Shown here: positions 57,657 through 64,000 of the stretch, one piece after another | How the letters are laid out: each line of letters starts with the position of its first letter | How positions within the stretch are numbered: the first letter of the stretch is position 1 | Origin: JADLGL01 sp963667605 | GTDB taxonomy: Bacteria; Pseudomonadota; Alphaproteobacteria; Rhizobiales; Kaistiaceae | DNA: 64,000 nucleotides | Assembly (NCBI GenBank): GCA_963667605.2 | Contig: CAXXUZ010000003.1 | Location: 806,001-870,000 of the forward strand | Direction of reading: 5' to 3' | The notes under the pieces: generated by a model | Database searches by the model: none | Seen by the model: the letters and a program-made list of their open reading frames with translations, nothing else | What the model was told of the DNA's origin: nothing | Translations under genes and position numbers: made by a program

Positions 57657-58595
57657 CTAAATGCTCTGTTTCGACAATGGATGGTGCTCCACCACCAACC
57701 GTCTAAGCCGCTCTTCCAATACATGGGTGTAGATCTGCGTCGTCGAAATATCGGCATGGCCGAGCAATTGCTGAACCGACCTCAGATCAGCGCCGTTTTG
57801 CAGGAGGTGACTGGCAAAAGCGTGGCGCAATACGTGTGGCGAGACCTTGCCCGGGCTGATGCTGGCTTCGGCTGCCAACTGTTTGAGCTCCCTGGCGAAA
57901 ACCTGCCGGGTCAGATGTCCCTCCCGTCCCGCCGCCGGAAACAGGAACGGGCTGTCGCTACCGCCGGCGCGTTTACGAGCGTCGACATAGGTAGCCACCG
58001 CATCGCGCGCCGTCGGCGTCAACGGCACCATCCGCTCGCGCCGACCCTTGCCCACGACCGTCACGATCCGCCGATCGCCGGCCAGCGCGCGCATCGGCAG
58101 GCCCACCAATTCCGAGACCCGTAGCCCGGTCGCATATAGGAGTTCCAACAACGCCTGAAGCCGCAGCGCCGCCAGACGCGTATGCGGGTCCTTGGCCTCC
58201 TTGACCCCGCGCGCCGCGGCCCCAATCAGCCGATCTACGTCGGCCTCGCTCAGCACTTTCGGAATCGACCGTCCCTGGCGCGGCCCCTCGATTGTTCCGG
58301 TCGGATCGTCACCGCGAACGCCCTCAGCAAAGAGAAAGCGATAGAATTGGCGAATCGACGAAAGTCGTCTTGCCACCGATCGCGCAGCAAAGCGCCGCCG
58401 GTCCAGATTGCCGAGATAATTCCGGATCGCGTCGGCGTCGGCATCGACAAGATCGGCGCCCACCGCGACAAGATGCTGGGCAAGGTCGGTGAGATCGCTG
58501 CCGTAGCCCGCCAGGGTGTTATCGGCGGCGCCGCGTTCAGCGCTCATCATCTCCAGAAACGCTTCGATTTGATGGAAGCCGGACAAAGGCGTCAT
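57657..58595 (-). CDS. xerD: Site-specific tyrosine recombinase XerD
   Basis: 312 residues from ATG 58595. It has an N-terminal SAM-like DNA-binding domain (QIEAFLEMMSAERGAADNTL) and a catalytic domain with Arg in YATGLRVSELVGL, His-x-x-Arg in SPHVLRHAFASHLL, and His and Tyr in LLGHADISTTQIYTHV. With XerC it resolves chromosome dimers at dif. The start overlaps a small upstream frame by ATGA. Confidence 0.95.
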   Translation of the reverse strand: MTPLSGFHQIEAFLEMMSAERGAADNTLAGYGSDLTDLAQHLVAVGADLVDADADAIRNYLGNLDRRRFAARSVARRLSSIRQFYRFLFAEGVRGDDPTGTIEGPRQGRSIPKVLSEADVDRLIGAAARGVKEAKDPHTRLAALRLQALLELLYATGLRVSELVGLPMRALAGDRRIVTVVGKGRRERMVPLTPTARDAVATYVDARKRAGGSDSPFLFPAAGREGHLTRQVFARELKQLAAEASISPGKVSPHVLRHAFASHLLQNGADLRSVQQLLGHADISTTQIYTHVLEERLRRLVVEHHPLSKQSI

Positions 58596-58708
58596 CGCCG
58601 CCCCGACTGATCGATCGAAATCTCGATCACCCTCTTTCTTCGCTTCAGCTCGATGAGGATCGCCGACGTCCACGTCGCAATCGCGCCGATGATGGTGATG
58701 ATGGACAT
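58592..58708 (-). CDS. Possible 38-residue membrane peptide coupled to xerD
   Basis: From ATG 58708 a short frame encodes SIITIIGAIATWTSAILIEL, a likely membrane helix, then a basic tail (KRRKRVIEISIDQ). Its stop overlaps the xerD start by ATGA. No clear ribosome site precedes it. It may be a small membrane protein or only a leader for coupled translation. Confidence 0.4.
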   Translation of the reverse strand: MSIITIIGAIATWTSAILIELKRRKRVIEISIDQSGRR

Positions 58709-58865
58709 GGCAACCGTCAACCGGATCGGTATCGCTATGTAAACGGATTCGACGGCTGCACGGTTTCGGCGGCCGGACGTTCTTGTGGCAAATTGATGTA
58801 GCAGCGGGCATGATCCGCGCAGCCGCCTTGACGCATCGTCCCGCGGCGTCCAATACCGCCTGATT

Positions 58866-59486
58866 GTGAGCTCTGAGGAAACCGCCCGATCGGATAGTAC
58901 AGCGCCGGCCCCGCGGCCAAGCGCACTGGTGACCAAACTCGGCAACCGACCGATCGTGCTAATTGGCATGATGGGCGCCGGCAAAAGTTCGATCGGTAAA
59001 CGGCTCGCCGTCCGTCTGGCAGTCCCGTTCATGGACGCCGATCCTGAAATCGAAACTGCCGCCAATGCCACCATCGAAGAGATCTTCGAGCAATATGGCG
59101 AGGAGTTCTTTCGCTCGGGCGAGCGACGTGTGATCCAGCGTCTGCTCGGCGGCGGCCCGGCTGTGGTCGCCACCGGCGGCGGCGCCTTCGTCGACCCCGA
59201 AACCCGCAAAGCGATCTGCGACACTGGGATCGCGATCTGGCTCAAGGCCGACCTTGAAATCCTTCTCGCCCGGGTACGCCGTCGTTCCAATCGACCCTTG
59301 CTCCAGGGGCCTGACCCCGAGGGCACGATGCGGCGGATGGTCGAGGAAAGATACCCGGTCTATGAGCAGGCGCCGATCCACATTCATTCCCGCGAAGTCT
59401 CGCACGACGTCGTCATCGAAGAGCTGCTTGTCGCCGTTGATCATTACCTCGATGAGCATCCCCCCAATGACGCTGCGTCGGGGTGA
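58866..59486 (+). CDS. aroK: Shikimate kinase
   Basis: 206 residues from GTG 58866. Walker A GMMGAGKSSIG at 34-44, MDADPEIETAANATIEEIF for shikimate binding, FFRSGERRVIQRLL, TGGGAF and RRRSNRPLLQGPDP in the lid. It phosphorylates shikimate in aromatic amino-acid synthesis. It lies 9 bases before aroB, the usual pair. Confidence 0.95.
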   Translation: MSSEETARSDSTAPAPRPSALVTKLGNRPIVLIGMMGAGKSSIGKRLAVRLAVPFMDADPEIETAANATIEEIFEQYGEEFFRSGERRVIQRLLGGGPAVVATGGGAFVDPETRKAICDTGIAIWLKADLEILLARVRRRSNRPLLQGPDPEGTMRRMVEERYPVYEQAPIHIHSREVSHDVVIEELLVAVDHYLDEHPPNDAASG

Positions 59487-59495
59487 ACGGCGACG

Positions 59496-60635
59496 ATGAC
59501 GGCGGGCGATGAGATCGAGCCGGTCGGCGCCGGCGAAATCGTTCGCGTCGAGCTCGGCGCCCGCTCCTATGATATTCTGATCGGTCCCGCTCTGACCGAG
59601 CGGGCTGGCGAGGAAATTGCCAAGCGGCTGCCCGAGTCGAATGCATTGGTGGTCACTGACCGGAACGTCGCCAAACATCACCTTGAGCCGCTTGCCGAGA
59701 GCCTCTCCGCTGCCGGCATCGCATTTAACAGCACGATCATCGAGCCCGGAGAGGCGTCCAAGGGCTTCTCCACCCTGGAACGCGTGGTCGATGCCATCCT
59801 CACCGGCCGTCTCGAACGCGGTGATGTGGTGGTAGCGCACGGCGGTGGCGTCATCGGCGACCTGGCCGGCTTCGCCACAGGGATAACCCGTCGCGGGATG
59901 AACCTGGTGCAACTGCCCACCAGCCTTCTGGCCCAAGTCGATTCCTCGGTCGGCGGCAAGACCGGGATCAACACCTCCCACGGCAAGAATTTGGTCGGTC
60001 TGTTCCTCCAACCGCAGCTGGTTGTTGCCGACACATCGGTGCTCGACACGCTCCCAGCCCGCCATTTCCGCGCCGGCTATGCCGAGATCGCCAAATACGG
60101 CCTGATCAACAACCCGGATTTCTTCGCGTGGCTCGAAGGCCACTGGCGAGAGGTGTTCGTTGGAGGGTCTTCACGGCAGCGCGCAATCGCCGTCAGCTGC
60201 GCCACCAAAGCAGTGATCGTCGCCGCCGATGAACGAGAGACCGGCCAACGCGCGCTCCTCAATCTTGGCCACACATTCGGGCACGCGCTCGAAGCGGCCA
60301 CGGGCTATTCGGATCGGCTGATACATGGCGAGGCCATAGCCATCGGCATGGTGATGGCGGCCGAGTATTCCTCCACTCGGGGCCACTGCCCGGCCGATGT
60401 GCCGACCGCGATCCAGGCGCATTTTTACAATGTCGGTCTTCCGACCTCTCTCTCCCAGATTCCCGGCGGAACACCGACATCGGAAAAACTGATGGAATTG
60501 ATCGCTCAAGACAAGAAGGTCACGCGCGGTCGTCTCAACTTCATTCTTCTGCGCGCGATCGGCGAGGCTTTCATTGCACGCGACGTCGCCGCCGATGACA
60601 TTGCAACCTTCCTCGCCGGACAACCGGCCGCGTAA
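59496..60635 (+). CDS. aroB: 3-dehydroquinate synthase
   Basis: A 379-residue AroB: LVVTDRNVAKHHLEPLA, GGGVIGDLAGFATGITRRG, QLPTSLLAQVDSSVGGKTGI, INTSHGKNLVGLFLQPQLV and LLNLGHTFGHALEAATGY with metal-binding His. It catalyses the second step of the shikimate pathway, with NAD and a divalent metal. Operon with aroK. Confidence 0.96.
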   Translation: MTAGDEIEPVGAGEIVRVELGARSYDILIGPALTERAGEEIAKRLPESNALVVTDRNVAKHHLEPLAESLSAAGIAFNSTIIEPGEASKGFSTLERVVDAILTGRLERGDVVVAHGGGVIGDLAGFATGITRRGMNLVQLPTSLLAQVDSSVGGKTGINTSHGKNLVGLFLQPQLVVADTSVLDTLPARHFRAGYAEIAKYGLINNPDFFAWLEGHWREVFVGGSSRQRAIAVSCATKAVIVAADERETGQRALLNLGHTFGHALEAATGYSDRLIHGEAIAIGMVMAAEYSSTRGHCPADVPTAIQAHFYNVGLPTSLSQIPGGTPTSEKLMELIAQDKKVTRGRLNFILLRAIGEAFIARDVAADDIATFLAGQPAA

Positions 60636-60641
60636 GCGCGG

Positions 60642-62374
60642 CTAGCGATTCTCGCCATAGGACGAGAGGATGCGCTGAATTTCGTCGCCGATCTCATCGG
60701 CGTCGACATCCTCATCTTCCGCTTCGTCCACATCCGGCGGCGGTTCGGCGCCACGCGCCAACTGTGTGTCGCGAACCCGCGCACTTCTGGTTCCCTTTGC
60801 TTCATCTTCTTCCAGACCATTGTCAGCAAGCACATCGACCGCATCGGCAATCGCCGATAGGATCGAGTCTTCCAGTTCGGCCTCGCGCTGCTGATCCGGA
60901 TTTGGTGACGGTGGTCGCACCCTTGGCGCCGCGGGAGTAGCTCCGTTGCGGCCAACCCTCCGAGCATTCGGGTCGGCCGACTGCGACCGGATTTCGTCCG
61001 ATGACCGGCTGCTTTCGTCGATCACCCGAATCGGCCTCGACGCCGCCCGCATTGGTTCGTTCGGCTCGGGAGCATCGACCCGCCGCCGCCCGGTCTCGAC
61101 CTTCGCAGCTGCTCGCTGACGCGTTCGCTTCCGCGGTGTCTTGACGGCGGTCGGCTGCTCTCCTGGCTCCGACCGCGATCGCTGGGCGCGCTTTGACGGT
61201 CCGGCCGCCAGCGTTCGTGGCGGCTCACGTCCGACTTCAGCACCGGCCGGGTTCGGCGGAACAATCTCGGCCCCGCCTCGTGACGCGGGCCCGCCGGCGC
61301 CATCAGGCCGGAAACCAATGATCCAAGCCTGCACCAAACCTTTCTCCGGCTCGGTCAGGTCAATCTTGGCGTTCTCCACCAGATACAGCACCTGATCGCA
61401 AAAGGCCTCGGCCAGCATCTCGGGCGTGTCGTCGGCACCGAACGAGTGGCCGCGCAGCGCCAAGCCTTTGATCACGAAGCCAACCTGCCGCTTGGATACA
61501 TTGCGGCCAAGCTCGTTCATGTCCTCGGCCACATTCTCGGCGATGGCCTGAAACTTGTAGCCCTTTTCGGCGACTTCCTTAGCCAATAACCGGAACAAAT
61601 CTGCAAAGGCTCGCGGCGAAAACAGCGGGACGTTGGTTGCCTGGTGGATCCGGCGAACCAAGGCCGCCAGCGTTTCGCGATCGACCGGCTGCCGGGATTG
61701 GCCCAACGCTTGTCGCTCCGCTGCAATCGGCGGAGATCGGCGGGGCGTGGCCTTCGACTTTGCCACCGGTGCGGCCGGCTTCGTCGCGGCCGCGGCGATC
61801 CTGGGTGGCCTCGGGATCGACCCTTTCGGCACCACCACCGAGGTCTCGGATGGCCGCGACAGCACCTCGATCAATTTGGCTTCGTCGACGAAGCTGTCGG
61901 CAAATGTCCTGTAGCTCACCGCAGTGTCATCGTTCACATAGATGACAATCCCTTGGTTCAGCGCCCGCAACCGGAACAAAAGGGGCGTCAGATCGCTCTC
62001 GGCGGTGAGCAAAATGATCTCGTCCGGCTCAGACTCCGCCGTGTCCAGCGCATCAAGCACCATGTGGACATCGCCCGAGCCGCGAACCACGCCGGCCGGA
62101 GGTGTGCAATCAATGATCTGAGCACCATTGGCGGTCAGCCAGCCCCGATTCTTGCCCAACGTCTGCGATTGGCGTAGCAGCGCCTGGCCTGAAAACGGCG
62201 GCGGACGTCACTCTCGCTCTTGGCGGATTCGAGGATGTCACCGCCTTCGATTGCCTCGAGCCATATGCCAGTACGCGCGCCCAACAAATCGCCAACGCCC
62301 TGAGCCCGTTCGCTCAGACTGTGATAAATGCTGTCATAGTCGAACAGCAGAACGCTTTTGATCGTCTGCACCAT
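60642..62374 (-). pseudogene. NYN-domain protein with LOTUS/OST-HTH-like domain, frameshifted
   Basis: The NYN (PIN-like RNase) domain starts at ATG 62374 (SVLLFDYDSIYHSLSERAQG) and continues after a one-base loss near 62170 in another frame with TLGKNRGWLTANGAQIID, GSGDVHMVLDAL, DEIILLTAESDLTPLLFRLR. A basic linker leads to a LOTUS-like domain (LAALVRRIHQATNVPLFSPR, then FADLFRLLAKEVAEKGYKF) and a long Arg/Pro/Glu-rich tail. If the one-base gap is real the protein is dead; if it is a sequencing error this is an intact LabA-like protein. Confidence 0.75.
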
Positions 62375-62853
62375 AACCCACACTTGCGCCGCGACTGACG
62401 GCTAACACCGGCCCGCAAATCGCGACCAGCGCCCCACCAAACCTGTTTACAGCTTCCCCTCAAAAGCAAGCAAACGCTAGCATTATTGGGCGATGCTCTC
62501 TCTTCAGCGCCTATATCATCGGCACATTTTGTAACGAAAGCGCAAATATCGGTTCCGTTGCAACTAGAATCGCCGGATTTCTCGGCCGATCCGATACGCT
62601 GGCAACGTCCGATCGCACCTGTTTTGCCTCACTCGCCCGAAGCGCTACGCCAATCCGGCGGTGTTATTTTCAGACGGAAAAGCTCAAATCATACCGTCCC
62701 AACGCCGAGGTCCCTCGCCGCGGCAGGCCGAAATTGGCTGTGGGATGTCCCCCGCTGGCATCGTCGCCCCGTCGGGAAACATCACACAATGGCGTTTTCG
62801 GATAGTGACCCGTCAATCACCTTCAGTGCGAACAATCCCGAACTGTTCAGCTA
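62375..62853. other. Intergenic region between NYN gene and gloB 3' end
   Basis: About 480 bases. Plus-strand frames run through it but have no ribosome site, atypical composition and no recognisable domain. It should contain the NYN gene promoter. Nothing else is supported. Confidence 0.4.
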
Positions 62854-63624
62854 TCACGCGAAAGTGTCCTTCCGCCGCCGCAGTTCGGAGAACACCTCTG
62901 CCGGCGCGGCGTCCGCCATGCCGAGCGCCCGTCTCAAGCGCGGCTTGTCGGCCCGCAAAAACGGGTTGGTTGCACGTTCCTGGCCGATCGTCGTCGGCAA
63001 AGTCATTCCACCGCCCGCGCTCAATCGCCGGACCTCGCTGACACGCGCTTGCAGATCGAGATTGTTGGGCTCAATGGAGATGGCGAAACGGCCATTGGCC
63101 TCGGTATATTCGTGACCACAATAAACTTGCGTCTCGCGGGGCAATTGGGCCAGCTTGTCCAGCGAGTGCCACATCGTCGGCAGCGGCTCCTCGAACACCC
63201 GACCGCAGCCCAGTGAGAACAGGGTGTCCCCCACGAATGCCAATTCCTGCTCGCGGCTCCAATAGCAGACGTGGCCTGTCGTATGACCCGGCGTCTCGAT
63301 CACTTTGAAACGATGTTCGCCGAGGGTAACGTTTTCCTCTCCCGACACCGAGCGGTCGATGCCGGGGATCCGGTCGGCTTCCTTCGCCGGCCCTATGATC
63401 AGGCATCCCGTCGCCTTCTTCAGCACAAGATTGCCGGCGGTGTGGTCACTATGGTGATGGGTGATCAGAAGGAGATCGAGGCCACGACCGCGCTGCTCAA
63501 GACGGGCCAGAATCGCGTCGCCATCCGGCGCGTCGATCGCCGCCGTTTGACCGCTGGATTGATCGTGAATCAGGACGCCGTAATTGTCGCGCCCGCAGAT
63601 GAACGAATCGATCACCAAATCCAT
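62854..63624 (-). CDS. gloB: Hydroxyacylglutathione hydrolase (glyoxalase II)
   Basis: A 256-residue metallo-beta-lactamase-fold hydrolase with THHHSDH (55-61), ETPGHTTGHVCYWS, FVGDTLFSLGCGRVFE and YCGHEYTEANGRFA, all metal or substrate ligands. It finishes detoxification of methylglyoxal by splitting S-lactoylglutathione. Divergent from a methyltransferase gene, a common alphaproteobacterial arrangement. Confidence 0.95.
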   Translation of the reverse strand: MDLVIDSFICGRDNYGVLIHDQSSGQTAAIDAPDGDAILARLEQRGRGLDLLLITHHHSDHTAGNLVLKKATGCLIIGPAKEADRIPGIDRSVSGEENVTLGEHRFKVIETPGHTTGHVCYWSREQELAFVGDTLFSLGCGRVFEEPLPTMWHSLDKLAQLPRETQVYCGHEYTEANGRFAISIEPNNLDLQARVSEVRRLSAGGGMTLPTTIGQERATNPFLRADKPRLRRALGMADAAPAEVFSELRRRKDTFA

Positions 63625-63722
63625 GGCTACTGGCCTTCGTCAAAACCGACTAGCGCGCTGGCGCGTGGAGATCCAAAATCGGATCCGGCTGGCTGTGGCA
63701 TTGCCATGCTAAACTACCGGCC

Positions 63723-64000
63723 ATGTATCTCGATGTCATCGACTTGAAGGCATTCTACGACAACCGGCTTGGTCGTATTGCAAGCCGGTTGATCGGCGGA
63801 CGTATCCGCCGGCAATGGCCGAAAACAGTCGGCGATCGCATTCTCGGCATCGGCTACGCGACGCCCTATCTTGCCCAGCTTGGTGCCAACGCCGAGCGCT
63901 GCCTTGCCTTCATGCCCGCAGCTCAAGGGATCGTCGGCTGGCCTTCGGACCGCCCCAACACCGCGGCACTGGTGCGCGACGACATGTTGCCGTTGGACGG
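63723..64000 (+). CDS. Class I SAM-dependent methyltransferase, N-terminal part (cut by window edge)
   Basis: An open frame from ATG 63723 to the window end (92 codons). It begins MYLDVIDLKAFYDNRLGRIA and has a glycine-poor SAM loop (RILGIGYATPYLAQLG), a family that regularly sits divergent from gloB. The catalytic remainder lies outside the window. Confidence 0.82.
   Translation, partial: MYLDVIDLKAFYDNRLGRIASRLIGGRIRRQWPKTVGDRILGIGYATPYLAQLGANAERCLAFMPAAQGIVGWPSDRPNTAALVRDDMLPLD

Noticed and set aside
62486..63115. Plus-strand frame running from the intergenic region into gloB
   Set aside because: No ribosome site, no recognisable domain, and its 3' half is antisense to gloB.

Overview
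The window is high-GC DNA from an alphaproteobacterium, most likely of the Hyphomicrobiales/Rhodospirillales type. The evidence is gene content and order: a CnoX-type thioredoxin, a LON-domain protein, a Trm112-like protein and a UbiH-type hydroxylase in one block; divergent parvulin/secA beside argJ and mutT; a comF remnant divergent from an NDUFAF5-like methyltransferase; and accA, xerD, aroK and aroB together. Many genes are joined by 4-bp ATGA or GTGA overlaps. No rRNA, tRNA or CRISPR array was seen. All family names come from reading sequence and motifs, not from database searches.

Layout. 1-2.4 kb: the end of an HNH nuclease gene, an IS1595-type transposase, and a flavin monooxygenase gene cut by that element. 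2.6-14.5 kb: an M16 peptidase, an SH3b membrane protein, a badly broken oxidoreductase gene, a glycine-zipper protein, a TAXI-type TRAP transporter, a decayed GGDEF remnant and a small secreted protein. 14.9-26 kb: a compact one-carbon run, namely a MetF/homocysteine-methyltransferase fusion, the rest of MetH, gcvT, gcvH, gcvPA and gcvPB, followed by an ABC-2 exporter pair. 26-29 kb: cnoX, LON-domain protein, Trm112-like protein, ubiH-like. 29-48 kb: a decayed accessory region with two IS1380 copies, two IS630 copies, an IS3 fragment and an older IS1380 relic; truncated or frameshifted chromosomal genes (tesB, pentapeptide, DUF59, zinc finger, porin); a few intact genes (sufE, rhodanese, GYD, thioredoxin, GerW-like); and parts of an integrative element (P-loop ATPase, DUF2158-HTH protein, broken integrase), ending in a cut-off comF. 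48-64 kb: housekeeping genes (methyltransferase, mutT, argJ, parvulin, secA, L,D-transpeptidase, accA, xerD, aroK, aroB, a frameshifted NYN protein, gloB and the start of a methyltransferase).

How the genes work together. The strongest system is the 14.9-24 kb run. Glycine cleavage makes 5,10-methylene-THF, the MetF domain reduces it to 5-methyl-THF, and the two MetH polypeptides pass the methyl group to homocysteine, so one gene run can turn glycine carbon into methionine methyl. The break in MetH lies exactly between its homocysteine module and its folate module, and the homocysteine module is fused behind MetF. That architecture is the observation most worth checking. The second theme is decay: more than a dozen genes carry stops, frameshifts, duplications or IS truncations while core genes stay intact. 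This suggests recent relaxed selection with IS expansion, although assembly error must be excluded for single-base cases.
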